From NCBI RefSeq assembly GCF_013466985.1, contig NZ_CP059164.1:1373001-1437000 (forward strand): DNA of 64,000 nucleotides. The letters are read 5' to 3'. The translations under genes and the position numbers were made by a program. The notes under the pieces were generated by a model, which saw nothing but the letters and a program-made list of their open reading frames with translations, did no database searches and was not told where the DNA came from. Source of the DNA: Nocardioides ungokensis. GTDB lineage: Bacteria > Actinomycetota > Actinomycetes > Propionibacteriales > Nocardioidaceae. Shown piece after piece: positions 8,509 to 18,024 of this stretch; the stretch's first letter is position 1; the number at the start of each line of letters is the position of its first letter.

Positions 8509-10500
8509 ATGAGCGATCTGGACCGCCTCAGGGCGATGAACGCCGCCGTACGCCGGCGCGACAGCCTGCTGCACCAGGAGCTGGCCGAGAAGTCGGCCCA
8601 GCGCGCTGACGCCGAGCGCCCTGGCTTCGAGGGGATGGCCGACGAGTTCGGCGCCGAGTCGATCGTGCTGCGTCAAGGCCGCCCGGTGCTCGCGATCAAG
8701 CGGGACCAGGCCGAGCTCGTGCTGGAGGAAGCCGACACCGTCACCTGGCGCGATCGGCTGACCGCCGCCAGCGCCCACATCACGCGGGCGGCCCGGTCGG
8801 TCGGCAGGGTCGAGGTGGAGGGCCACAGCCTCGCCTGGCTTGGCACCGGGTGGCTGATCGCACCCGACACGATCATTACCAACCGCCACGTGGCCGGCGA
8901 GTTCGGCCGGGACACCGGGACCACATTCGTGTTCCGGGAGGGGCTCGGCGGCACCGCCATGGTCGCGTCGATCGACCTCCTTGAGGAGATCGACCGCGGG
9001 GAGAGCCTGGCCTTCCAGCTCACAGAGATCCTGTACATCGAAGACACAAACGGGCCGGACCTTGCGTTCCTTCGGGTGGAGCAGATCGCCGGCGACAACC
9101 CGCCCGTCCCGATCCGGCTGTCCGAGACCTCGCAGCCCGACGAGCTGGTGGCGGTCATCGGCTACCCAGCCCGCGACAGCCGCATCCCGGACGCCGACCT
9201 CATGGACGAGATCTTCGGGAACGTCTATGACAAGAAGCGTCTGGCCCCGGGACAACTCATGGAGCCGCGCGAGGGGACCCTGGTCCACGACTGCTCGACG
9301 TTGGGCGGCAACTCTGGGTCGGTGCTGCTTTCCCTCGACACCGGCGAGGCGGTCGGGCTGCACTTCGCGGGCAGGTTCCTCCAGGGAAACCTGGCCGTGC
9401 CCAGCCAGGTCGTGGCGCAACGGCTCGACGACCTCCGCAGCGGGCGGCCCATGCGCCAGCCGATGATCGAGGCCGGAGCAGCGCCGCTTGCCTCGCCGTC
9501 CGCACCTTCCGTCGCCGGTGCCTCGTCGACGATGAGCTTCCTGGTTCCCCTGACAGTGACTGTCCAGCTAGGCGACCCCACCGTCGCCGGGGCACCGGGA
9601 GTGACGGTCGCGGCCGGGTCATCCGGCGCACGTATGGAAGAGACAGGCGAGACGTTCGTCGAGACCCGCGTCGAGGACTATCTCGACCGCACGGGATACG
9701 ACCCGGCCTTCCTCGGCGACGGCTTCGCCGTGCCACTGCCCGTCGTGACAGCAGACCTCGACGACGTGCTGACCTTCGAGTTCGCCGGCGAGCGGCAGCA
9801 GGTGCTCAAGTACGAGCACTTCTCGGTGCAGATGGGCACGCGGCGCAAGCTGCTACGGTGGAGCGCCGTCAACATCGACGGCACCACCGAGATCGAGAAC
9901 CTCGGGCGGCCCGGCTGGCGCAACGACCCGCGGATCCCGACCGACGCGCAGATCAGGGACGCGCCCTACGGCAACTCACCGAAGTTCGCGCGCGGCCACA
10001 TGACCCGGCGTGAGTACCCCAACTGGGGCACCCAGGAGATCGCCGAGCGGGCCAATGCCGACACGATGCACGTCACCAACGTCGCCCCGCAGATGCAGAC
10101 CTTCAACGGCGGTGTCTGGCTGCAGTTGGAGGGGTACGCACTCCAGAACGCACGCAAGAGCGACGTGAAGATCTGCGTTGCCACCGGACCGATCTTCGCC
10201 GAGGAAGACCCGGTGAAGTACGGCGTCACGATTCCCGTCGAGTTCTGGAAGGTGATCGCCTTCATCCACGACGACACCGGCAAGCTCAGTGCCACCGGCT
10301 ACACGATGTCCCAGCTCAGCCACCTCAAGGACGAGGAGTTCGTGTTCGGTGCGCACGACACCGCGCAGCGGACGATCAGCTCGATCGAGGCCCGCACGGG
10401 CTTGTCCTTCGGCCCACTGGCGGCGCTCGACCCGTTCGTGGAGCCCGAGGGCGTCGAGCCGCCAGTCCTCACCGACGTCAGTCAGATCAAGCTCGTGTGA
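8509..10500 (+). CDS. Trypsin-like protease fused to DNA/RNA non-specific endonuclease
   Basis: A 663-residue two-domain protein. Residues 85-310 are a trypsin-like protease with His127 (ITNRHV), Asp184 (GPDLAFLRV) and Ser269 (LGGNSGSVLL). A low-complexity Ala/Pro/Ser/Gly linker spans about 320-375. Residues 390-640 are a DNA/RNA non-specific endonuclease (NucA/NS family): FARGHM with catalytic His497 in place of the usual DRGH, and HVTNVAPQMQTFNGGVW with the metal-binding Asn533. Protease-nuclease fusions suggest that the protease domain controls, or self-cleaves to release, the nuclease as a suicidal effector. The N-terminal 70 residues are helical and charged. Ribosome site GAGGAGGG lies upstream of ATG 8509. 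It is the probable toxic output of the cluster. Confidence 0.85.
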   Translation: MSDLDRLRAMNAAVRRRDSLLHQELAEKSAQRADAERPGFEGMADEFGAESIVLRQGRPVLAIKRDQAELVLEEADTVTWRDRLTAASAHITRAARSVGRVEVEGHSLAWLGTGWLIAPDTIITNRHVAGEFGRDTGTTFVFREGLGGTAMVASIDLLEEIDRGESLAFQLTEILYIEDTNGPDLAFLRVEQIAGDNPPVPIRLSETSQPDELVAVIGYPARDSRIPDADLMDEIFGNVYDKKRLAPGQLMEPREGTLVHDCSTLGGNSGSVLLSLDTGEAVGLHFAGRFLQGNLAVPSQVVAQRLDDLRSGRPMRQPMIEAGAAPLASPSAPSVAGASSTMSFLVPLTVTVQLGDPTVAGAPGVTVAAGSSGARMEETGETFVETRVEDYLDRTGYDPAFLGDGFAVPLPVVTADLDDVLTFEFAGERQQVLKYEHFSVQMGTRRKLLRWSAVNIDGTTEIENLGRPGWRNDPRIPTDAQIRDAPYGNSPKFARGHMTRREYPNWGTQEIAERANADTMHVTNVAPQMQTFNGGVWLQLEGYALQNARKSDVKICVATGPIFAEEDPVKYGVTIPVEFWKVIAFIHDDTGKLSATGYTMSQLSHLKDEEFVFGAHDTAQRTISSIEARTGLSFGPLAALDPFVEPEGVEPPVLTDVSQIKLV

Positions 10501-10507
10501 GGCACCC

Positions 10508-11539
10508 GTGACGCACTTCCTCGACAAGTTGCCGCCGCTCGACCTCAACGATCCGGCTGCCCGGGACCTGTGGAACCTTCTCGCATCCGTCTACCAGTCG
10601 AAGCCAGAGGTCCGCGACCTGTCGGAGCAGGCCGGTCTCGACGGCAGCGAGTTCAACTGGGACCAGCCCATGCGTTGGGTCTGGCGCGACATTCTCAACC
10701 TGGCCCACCGACGCGGGAGGCTGCGCCTGCTTCTCGAGCAGATCAGCCAGTCCGGAGACACGGCGATCGCCGCCAGGATCGACGAGCTGGTCGTCCCGGC
10801 GCCGGTGACGTCAGCTCCCGCCCCCGCGCCGGACACGACATGGAAGGGATTCGGCGACCCCGGACTGGAGAAGGTCATCCAAGCCGAGCCAACGTTCCTG
10901 GACATCGCGTTCCTCCGTCGAGGCGTCGAGCTGGGCGCGGCTGTCTGCCGCCTCCTGGTGACGATGAGCGGCCAGCACTTCCTCGGCACAGGCTTCCGGA
11001 TCGGCGAGGACCTCATTCTCACCAACCACCACGTCATGTTCGACCGCGACCACGGCGATGCTCCCGCCGCCGCCGTCGAGGCGTGGTTCGGCTACGAACG
11101 GACCTTCGCGGGGCTCGACCTGGAACCGACGGTCGTCAACGGCGACCCCGCGTCGATCGTCGGTGCAGCCGACCACGACTGGGCCGTCGTACGCACCACG
11201 GACGCCATGCCCACGGACGCGCCGGTCATCGAGCTGACCGGCGCCGCACCCGTCCGGGTCGACGATCGCGTGTACATCATCCAGCACCCGAGCGGGGCAC
11301 CGAAGAAGATCGGCATGATCCACAACGTCGTCCGCTCCGTCGACGACGACGTGGTCCAGTACCTCACCGACACCGAAGGCGGGTCGTCGGGATCCCCCGT
11401 GTTCAACGAGCAGTGGGGTCTCGTCGCGCTTCACCACCAGTGGGTCGAGGCGAAGACGAACGGCCTGACCGAGATCCGCAACCAGGGCCGACGCATCGAG
11501 CGCGTCGTGGCCGGCCTCCAGGCAGCGCAGGTGATCTAG
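10508..11539 (+). CDS. EAD plus trypsin-like serine protease
   Basis: A 343-residue protein starting at GTG 10508, 7 bases after the preceding stop. Residues 5-90 are an EAD: PPLDLNDPAARDLWNLLASVY, then FNWDQPMRWVWRDIL, the same pattern as in the gene at 11543 (NWDQSVKKVWGEAL), implying that the two proteins associate. A Pro/Ala linker (about 95-110) leads to a trypsin-like domain with His175 (LTNHHVMF), Asp224 (DHDWAVVRT) and Ser294 (EGGSSGSPVF). There is no secretion signal. It lies directly upstream of the P-loop NTPase gene (3-base gap). The triad is complete, so the protein should be active. Confidence 0.85.
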   Translation: MTHFLDKLPPLDLNDPAARDLWNLLASVYQSKPEVRDLSEQAGLDGSEFNWDQPMRWVWRDILNLAHRRGRLRLLLEQISQSGDTAIAARIDELVVPAPVTSAPAPAPDTTWKGFGDPGLEKVIQAEPTFLDIAFLRRGVELGAAVCRLLVTMSGQHFLGTGFRIGEDLILTNHHVMFDRDHGDAPAAAVEAWFGYERTFAGLDLEPTVVNGDPASIVGAADHDWAVVRTTDAMPTDAPVIELTGAAPVRVDDRVYIIQHPSGAPKKIGMIHNVVRSVDDDVVQYLTDTEGGSSGSPVFNEQWGLVALHHQWVEAKTNGLTEIRNQGRRIERVVAGLQAAQVI

Positions 11540-11542
11540 CCG

Positions 11543-12649
11543 ATGTCCTTCTACGACGAGCCGTTCGACCCCACCAGCGCCAAGGGCGCCAAGCTGATGG
11601 AGCTCGCGCTCATCGGCTTCGAGGACAAGGCGCCCCTCAAGCTGTTCGTCGCGGCGCTGGGGGTCGCCCCCACTGACATCAACTGGGACCAGAGCGTCAA
11701 GAAGGTCTGGGGCGAGGCCCTCACGGCCATCGCCGCCCTGCACCGGATACGCGACTTCCTGCTGGCAGCCAAGGCCGACGAGAACTATGCGGCCGGGCGT
11801 GACGACATCATCGCCTTCATCGCCGTCTGCGACGCCGAGAGTGCGGCAGGCGTGGTCGCCGCGCCACCTACCCTCCACGAGCTCGCTCGCACCACGCTCG
11901 TCGGACTGCGCCCCTTCGTCAACCGGGTCCAGCTGCGCGACAACCTGGTGTCGCTGTTCGACCCCGACGGCGCCCGCACGATGGTGGTCGGCGGACCACG
12001 GTTCTCGGGGCGCAGCTACACCTGGGTGCTCGCCTCGCACGTGGCGCGTCGGTTCAGCGGGATGGACACCAAGCTGATCGACCTCACCACCTTCACCGAT
12101 GCCCAGGCGACGCCCGTGGATGTCGCCCGGATGATCGCCGACTCCTTGGAGTGGACCGACTGGCCCAAGCCGGCAGACATCGATCCGACGGCTCAAGACG
12201 CGACGAATGCTCGGATCTTGCGGCCGCAGCTGGTGAACCGGCTGAGCGGTCTCGGTCCCGTCTGCCTGTTCTTCGACGGCCTCGACGGGTCCAACCTCAC
12301 CGAGGCGACGGTCGAGTTCGTCGCGGACATCGCTGCGGCTGCCGGCAACGACGAGTTGGGTGAATGCCGGGTCGTCCTCCTCGCGTTCGACCGGGCCATC
12401 CCCAACCCGAACGTCGACCCGTTCGTGCTGCGCGAGCCGCCGCTGGCCGACATCCCGCTCACCGAGGTGACCTCCTACTTCCAGCAGGTCGCGAAGGAGG
12501 CCCACACAGCGCTCACTGACACCCAAGCCGCCGAGCTCGTCGTGACGGTGTTCGGCAGTCCTGCTCCCGATCCGGTCCCGATATCGACGATTCGTGCCAA
12601 CGCGACCAAGCTCAGCGCGGCGGCGCGCGGCCTGAAGGGAGGCGCCTGA
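11543..12649 (+). CDS. EAD plus P-loop NTPase (iSTAND-like)
   Basis: A 368-residue protein. Residues 10-95 are an EAD matching that of the upstream protease (FEDKAPLKLFVAALG, NWDQSVKKVWGEAL). Residues 125-330 are a P-loop fold: GGPRFSGRS at about 150-158 as a Walker A with Arg in place of Lys, and PVCLFFDGLDG at about 245 as Walker B. The Arg substitution may weaken nucleotide hydrolysis, as in inactive-STAND proteins of conflict systems. There is no C-terminal repeat domain. Likely role: scaffold or switch that recruits the EAD-proteases. It ends 1 base before the next gene, so translation is probably coupled. The family placement is inference from fold motifs and context. Confidence 0.7.
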   Translation: MSFYDEPFDPTSAKGAKLMELALIGFEDKAPLKLFVAALGVAPTDINWDQSVKKVWGEALTAIAALHRIRDFLLAAKADENYAAGRDDIIAFIAVCDAESAAGVVAAPPTLHELARTTLVGLRPFVNRVQLRDNLVSLFDPDGARTMVVGGPRFSGRSYTWVLASHVARRFSGMDTKLIDLTTFTDAQATPVDVARMIADSLEWTDWPKPADIDPTAQDATNARILRPQLVNRLSGLGPVCLFFDGLDGSNLTEATVEFVADIAAAAGNDELGECRVVLLAFDRAIPNPNVDPFVLREPPLADIPLTEVTSYFQQVAKEAHTALTDTQAAELVVTVFGSPAPDPVPISTIRANATKLSAAARGLKGGA

Positions 12650-12650
12650 C

Positions 12651-15364
12651 ATGGCCCAGATGCACGAGCTCTCCGATGCCAGGTTCCTCGAGATCCTCAA
12701 GTCGGTCCGGTCCACGGGTTCGGCCAAGGTCGACGAGCCCGGTCAACGGCTGCGCGAGTACGTCGCACTGTCGAGTGCGTTCGACGCTGCATCACTGCCC
12801 GGCGCCGGCTCCGGTCTGATAAAGGATCCCGAGGTCGATCAGTTCCTTGCCCGCGACTGCGAGCCGGTGAGAACCCGTAGCGGCGAGAAGTGGCGACTCG
12901 TGCCGACGTACGCCGGGAGACCTTGGCTGAGCTGGACCGCACCGGGCGGCTGGGCAGCCTCACCGGGGGTGCGGACCCGCTCGACGTCGGGTACGTAATG
13001 GCCCGCCGCTACATCGACGGCGAGGCCCCGACACTCGCTGAGCAGTCGCTTGACGAGCTGCAAGGCACGGCGACCGCCTCGGAGTGGTTGTCCGACACGA
13101 AGGTGCGCATCCCAACCGCGGAAGAGGCGCGCGGCCAGCGGACGATCGAAAACCTGCTGCGCCCGCTCCGCGGGCTCGTCGCCGAGGGCTTCGTCGGTCG
13201 GAAGGCCGAGCTTCAGCAGCTCTCCGACTACGCCGAGGTGCTGCCGCCCAGCTCGCGCAAGGCGTCGGCAACACGCCGCGTGCGTCGCTTCCTCAGCGGA
13301 ACGAGCGACCACCGCTGCTCATCCACGCACCCGGAGGAGCGGGCAAGTCGACGCTCGTGGCGAGGTTCATCCTCGACCATGTCGATGACGGTGCCGCCCA
13401 CCGCTTCCCCTTCGCCTACCTGAGCTTCGACCGTCAGGAGCTGCGGATCGACCAACCACTCACCCTGCTCGCGGATGCCGCAGACCAGCTGGCCGCACTC
13501 TTCCCGAAGGTCGCAGCCGGGGCGGTCGCACTTGGCCATGCCGCGCGCGCATCGGTGGCAGCCGCCGATGCTTCGCGGCTGGCCCCACACGCGTCCAAGA
13601 GCGGACGCACCGTGCGCTACCAGGACACGGCCGCGGATGAGGAGGTCCTGCTGGTCCGCTATGCCGGGCTCGTCGAGGCCGCTGTCGGCGACCGCGACCA
13701 TCCGCACGTCTGGGTGCTGGACACCTTCGAGGTCGCCCAGCGCCAATCTCCGAACGACGTCGATACGCTGTGGGCGTTCCTCGATCGTTTCCAGGACCAG
13801 TGTCCGCGCCTTCGGGTCATGTGTGTGTGGGCGCGTGCCGATGGAAGGACATGAAACTGTCGACCTGCCGTTGGCAGGGCTGGACCGAGCCTCGGCCTTG
13901 CAGTTGCTGCGCCAGGAGTTGGCAGGCATCGACCTACCCGACCAGTTCCTGTCGTCGGTCGTCGACACTGTCTCCTCTCACCCGCTCAGCCTCCGTCTGG
14001 CAGCGCAGGCTCTGCGCACCGACGGTGCGGCCGTGCTTGCGAGCGAGGAGGCGCGGCGACAGTTCTTGTTCGGCCTGCGGGACAGCTCCGTGCAGGGTGT
14101 GCTGCTACGCCGGATCCTCGCTCACATCGCCGACCCCGAGGTCCGCAAGCTCGCGGAGGGCTGCCTGGTCGTCCGCGTCGTCACGCCAGGTGTGATCCGC
14201 CACGTGCTCGCCCGCCCGGCCGGCCTGGAAGTCATGAACGACGCTGGTGCTCGCGACCTCTTCGAGCGGATGGCCGGCGAGGTGGCGCTCGTGCAACGCA
14301 TAGGTCCCAACGAACTCGTAGCGCGGTCCGACCTGCGCAAGGTCGCGCTGCCGTTGCTTCGCGACGGCTCCCCCGAGAGGGTCGAGAAGATCCAGAGCTC
14401 GGCCGTCCGCTACTACTCCAAACAGGACTCGTTCGTGGCCAAGGCGGAGGAGCTCTACTACCGCCTCTGCTTGGGGCAGTCGACGGCCACCCTCGACAAG
14501 GCGTTCGACCGTGCCGCCGGGCTGGAGCTGGCTGAAGTCTCGGATTTCCCCGCCGCGAGCCAGGTCTACCTGGCGACCAAGCTGGGCCTCACCGTCCGAC
14601 CCGAGCTGCTGAGCGAGGCCGACGACCTCTCGTGGGCACGCCAGGCCGCCCTGACCGCTCGGCGCCTCCTCGACGCTGACAGGGCCGCGGAGGCGCTGGC
14701 TGTGGTGACCCAGCGGAGTACCGACGTGAGCCTGCCGTTCACGGCAGCCATCGAGGTCGAGGCACTCGGGTCCCTGCGCAGGTTCGAGGAGGCCCTGTCG
14801 GTGGCGGACCAGTGGGCCGTCCTCGCCACCGACAAACAAGACAGCGACACCTACGTCGACCTCAGGCTACTGACGGCGAGGATCGCCGAGGACACCGGCG
14901 ACACGGACCAGGCCCTGGGCTGGCTCCGGGAGATCGACGCCCTGGTCCGCCTGCCGAAACAGCTGCCGGACCGTCTCGCGGCGCGCGTGGCCATCGTGCG
15001 CATCCACCGTAAGTCCGGAACCAGCCAGAGCGACGAGGCCGTCCGCATGCGCGAGTCGCTGATCGAGGACGCCAGGTCCTTGACTGCACGCGACCGGAGC
15101 CGGGACCCGAGCCTGGTTCGTGACCTGGCCGCCGAGATCGGCAAGGAGGTGCCTTCCCTGGCCCGCGACGCGTTACGGCTCGGCGGCTACAAGGACGCCC
15201 CGGCCACACCCGCGAAGGGCAAGCCGCGCAAGCGACGGCCAGCTAAGCAGTCGCTCACCCAGTCCGAGCGCGGCCAGGAGCTGACCGAGTCGATGGACGA
15301 GGGCGTCGCCGCCGACGTCGCCGAGACCTTCCGAGCCGAGGCCGACGCGTCTCCGTTCGAGTGA
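12651..15364 (+). pseudogene. STAND-type ATPase with helical repeats, three frameshifts
   Basis: The coding signal is continuous over about 2.7 kb but moves between frames near 12885, 13255 and 13845. Joined, it gives about 900 residues: an N-terminal EAD-like helical part (HELSDARFLEILKSV...), a linker domain ending EGFVGRKAELQQL, a P-loop (HAPGGAGKSTLVARF at about 13325-13370), a Walker B-like WVLDTFEVAQR, a winged-helix/helical region, then about 400 residues of tetratricopeptide-like helices and a basic tail (KGKPRKRRPAK). FVGR preceding the P-loop is typical of STAND/ORC-type regulators. This would be the sensor ATPase of the cluster. Either the gene is inactivated, leaving the proteases without their switch, or the assembly has three small indels here. 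None of the junctions lies in a long homopolymer. Confidence 0.75.
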
Positions 15365-15372
15365 CCGGCGAC

Positions 15373-16185
15373 TCAGGACCGAGCATCCACGGGCAAGGCG
15401 GGCAGCGAACGGCGCCATGCCGCGGCCACGATGCGCAGTGAGCGTCGTGGGACGCGGATTCGCCAGGAGGGCCGCGCAGGGCGTTCGAAGGGTTCGACCC
15501 ACACCCACACGGACACGACGAGCATGACCGCCAGGTGCCAGGCCGGGGCTAGCAGGGCCACGAGCATCAGTGCCCAGCAGGAAGCCAGGCACCACGCCGC
15601 GTGCGTGACGCCGTACCGTAGCGCCGCCCGGTCAGCGGACCAGCCGAACGACGGGAGCGGCGGCTGCGTGCAGTGCCGGTTGAGGGAGTACTGCTTCCAG
15701 GGTGAGAGCTGCCACACGACAGCGACCACCAGTCCGGCCGCCCACGCCAGCTGAGTCGAACCAGTCACCGATCGAAGCAGCGAGGCCACCACGAGCAGGG
15801 CGAGGCTGCCGAGCATCCACACCGACATGGACCCCACCGTCACGAGCCCGATCGCCCGACGGCGACGCCTGCGCAGGCTCCGGGCATAGACGTGCCGCAC
15901 CGCGGGTATCAACAGCGGAGCCATCATCGCTGTCACCATCAGCACCCAGCCGAGCCCGACGTCCAGGTTGCTGGCGGGCGTCGCGGTGGCCGCCGTGTCG
16001 CCGCCCATCAAGTGGTGGTGGTGTCCGGATGGCATGGGCTCTGCCATCGAGTGCGTGGGGGCAGCGCGTCCACCGCCCAACAGCGATGACAGCGGCTGCG
16101 CGAAAAGGAGCAGTGACCAGGCCGCCGCGGTCACTACCAGGACTGGCCTCCGGACTCGCCGACGCTCGCGGGCTTCGGGCGACAC
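15373..16185 (-). CDS. DUF2182 membrane protein, His-rich
   Basis: A 270-residue polytopic membrane protein of the DUF2182 (predicted metal-binding integral membrane) family. It has a hydrophobic helix at about 15-35, WVLMVTAMMAPLLIPAVRHVY (about 80-100) and further helices at about 113-137, 140-158, 190-212 and 215-235. The family signature QLSPWKQYSLNRHC and the later CLASCWALM are present. Between helices 1 and 2 is a Met/His-rich loop (SMAEPMPSGHHHHLMGGD), a plausible copper-binding element. It lies 9 bases downstream of the tyrosinase on the same strand. DUF2182 proteins are often found with copper-dependent systems, so copper supply to the tyrosinase is a reasonable inference. Its stop faces that of the conflict cluster, with only 8 bases between the convergent genes. 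Confidence 0.8.
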   Translation of the reverse strand: MSPEARERRRVRRPVLVVTAAAWSLLLFAQPLSSLLGGGRAAPTHSMAEPMPSGHHHHLMGGDTAATATPASNLDVGLGWVLMVTAMMAPLLIPAVRHVYARSLRRRRRRAIGLVTVGSMSVWMLGSLALLVVASLLRSVTGSTQLAWAAGLVVAVVWQLSPWKQYSLNRHCTQPPLPSFGWSADRAALRYGVTHAAWCLASCWALMLVALLAPAWHLAVMLVVSVWVWVEPFERPARPSWRIRVPRRSLRIVAAAWRRSLPALPVDARS

Positions 16186-16194
16186 AGCAGGCCT

Positions 16195-17721
16195 TCAGCG
16201 ACCCTGGCGGAACACACTGACACGGCCGATGTTCAGGCCCTTGTCGTCCGGGAGCGGGAAGGCGGGAACGATCCGCACCGGTATCTCGTCGATGTCGAGC
16301 CTGCCCTCGCGCCGGAGCCGGTCGACGACGTCGGTGACGTCGAGCACGAAGCGGAGGCCCTGACCCGCGTGCTCGTCCTTCAGATCGCTGGCCTGGCTGA
16401 CGCCGAAGGGCATGATCGTGCCGACCAGCGCTTCGGGATGCTCCGCCGGGTCCTCGTCGTCGCCGAGGCCGACGTAAACGCTGAAGGCCGACGCGTCGGA
16501 CTGACCGCGGACGTTTTCGAGATTGAGCAGCACCTGCTCTGGGGCAGCCACGGCTTCCGCGCCGCTGTCCTTGGCGGCGAGGCCGTCGGAGACCCGCCGG
16601 CGGGCGTCGGCATCGAGGCGGACCCGCGTGCGGGACTCGTCGCCGCCGACCTGCACGCTCTCGTCGTTGGCGCCCACGAGTTCGACATTGGCTGCTCGCG
16701 GCACGGCGACACCTTCTGGTCCGGGCTGGTCCTCGGGCATCGCCCCTCCCCCGTCCGGTGACAGGTCGTCGTACTCGTAGGCGAGGTCCTCGTGGCCCCC
16801 GAGGTCCTCGAGATCCATCATCCCCTCGGGGGTGTAGGTGAGGGTCGAGTCGTCAGGCATCGGGGCGCAGAACCCCCGCTCGCCGTTGTTCGCCGGGCCA
16901 AGGAGCCACTCGGGATCCGACGGGTTGAGGTGGGTCGAGACCGTCAACCAGCTCGCCCACAGTCGGTCGATGTTGGCGTGGTGCAGCCAGAAGATCGGGT
17001 CGAGTCCCGCCGTCGATGGGAAGGACATCAGGCCGTCCTCGTTGGGCGGCTGCGCGTCGAAGCGACCCACCCAGCCATGCACCTGGTCATGAGGTTGCGA
17101 CTCGAGGCGCCCGTGCGGGCCGCCGCCGTGATGGAAACCCGTGTCCACCCCACCGAACCCGGTGGTGCCGCCGTTGGAGACTCCCGTGTACTGCACGTCA
17201 CCAAGCGCGTCCTGGTCGACGAACTGGAGCGGGACGAAGACGTCCCCGTCGCCGTTGGGGCCGAAGCGGAACTCGGTGAACAGCGGGTTGTCGCCAGTGC
17301 CGTCGGGCCAGTCCGGCGAGCCGAACGCGGGCGGGAGCCCGTTCTGGTTCGCTTTGAAGTAGTTCCAGTACGGCAGCGCCCAGTCCGCGGGCCCCCCGAG
17401 ATTCATCACGGCTGCCCGGATGTTCGCCTCGAACGCCAGCAGGTAGCCCCGGTGCCAGGGCAGGAAGTACCAGCTGGCGTGCTGGCACTGCACCCAGAAC
17501 TTCAGCAGCAACTCCTGGCTCGGTGGGACGTCCGCGGCGGTGAGAGCACCCAGGCGCACCCACCGCGCCTGTTCGAAGCCGTGGATGCCGGCGTAGAAGC
17601 GCCAGCTCGTCGGATCGGCCAGCGGCCGGGCCTTCATGGCCTCCACGCCCCGGGCGTACCAGAGGACTTCGTCGGCCCAGTCGTCGCCCAGATCCCACAC
17701 GTTGCGTCGGATAAACGTCAT
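16195..17721 (-). CDS. Tyrosinase-family copper oxidase
   Basis: A 508-residue protein from ATG 17721. Copper site A ligands: His47 (GIHGF), His81 and His90 in CQHASWYFLPWHRGYLLAFE. Copper site B: HDQVHGWVG and DPIFWLHHANIDRLW, the classic binuclear type-3 copper signature. The first 300 residues are the catalytic domain; the remaining 200 form a C-terminal extension (VPRAANVELVGANDE..., VLLNLENVRGQ...) resembling the tyrosinase C-terminal/beta-sandwich domain that may shield the active site. It oxidises phenols or catechols to quinones; the physiological substrate is unknown. No signal peptide is seen. It is the first gene of a two-gene unit with the DUF2182 membrane protein. An earlier in-frame start at 17847 is less likely because the extension is Arg/Gly-rich and lacks a ribosome site. 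Confidence 0.9.
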   Translation of the reverse strand: MTFIRRNVWDLGDDWADEVLWYARGVEAMKARPLADPTSWRFYAGIHGFEQARWVRLGALTAADVPPSQELLLKFWVQCQHASWYFLPWHRGYLLAFEANIRAAVMNLGGPADWALPYWNYFKANQNGLPPAFGSPDWPDGTGDNPLFTEFRFGPNGDGDVFVPLQFVDQDALGDVQYTGVSNGGTTGFGGVDTGFHHGGGPHGRLESQPHDQVHGWVGRFDAQPPNEDGLMSFPSTAGLDPIFWLHHANIDRLWASWLTVSTHLNPSDPEWLLGPANNGERGFCAPMPDDSTLTYTPEGMMDLEDLGGHEDLAYEYDDLSPDGGGAMPEDQPGPEGVAVPRAANVELVGANDESVQVGGDESRTRVRLDADARRRVSDGLAAKDSGAEAVAAPEQVLLNLENVRGQSDASAFSVYVGLGDDEDPAEHPEALVGTIMPFGVSQASDLKDEHAGQGLRFVLDVTDVVDRLRREGRLDIDEIPVRIVPAFPLPDDKGLNIGRVSVFRQGR

Positions 17722-18024
17722 GCCCGCGCACCTCCCCGTGCCTCCGCTACGACATCCCCGGAGTCCGACGCGTGCGAGTAGGGGCCGTCCGGGATCCCTC
17801 GAATATGCATCACGTGGAAACGACGCTACGCCGTTACAGAGCGGCACGCGACCCTTGCCGGCCTAACGGTTGCCACACTGCACAACGATTAGCGATCGCG
17901 GGCGTCGACTTCCAAACCTCTGATCCAATGGACGACATCGCATCGATGTGACCTTCGAGAACGGAATACAAGGCTTCATCTCCGTCAAGTGGAAGGCGAC
18001 GGCCGCCGGGGAACCGTAGTCGGG
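17722..18024. other. Intergenic region with a possible gene remnant
   Basis: The stretch holds the upstream region of the tyrosinase gene. Near its far end, plus-strand codons 17924-18019 read ...RIDVTFENGIQGFISVKW... to a TAG, which resembles the tail of a real protein but has no start or body. No boundary repeat is convincing here. Confidence 0.3.

Noticed and set aside
6121..12727. Long minus-strand open frames opposite the conflict cluster
   Set aside because: Arg/Pro/Gly/Ala-rich translations without motifs; the plus-strand frames carry catalytic triads and P-loops.
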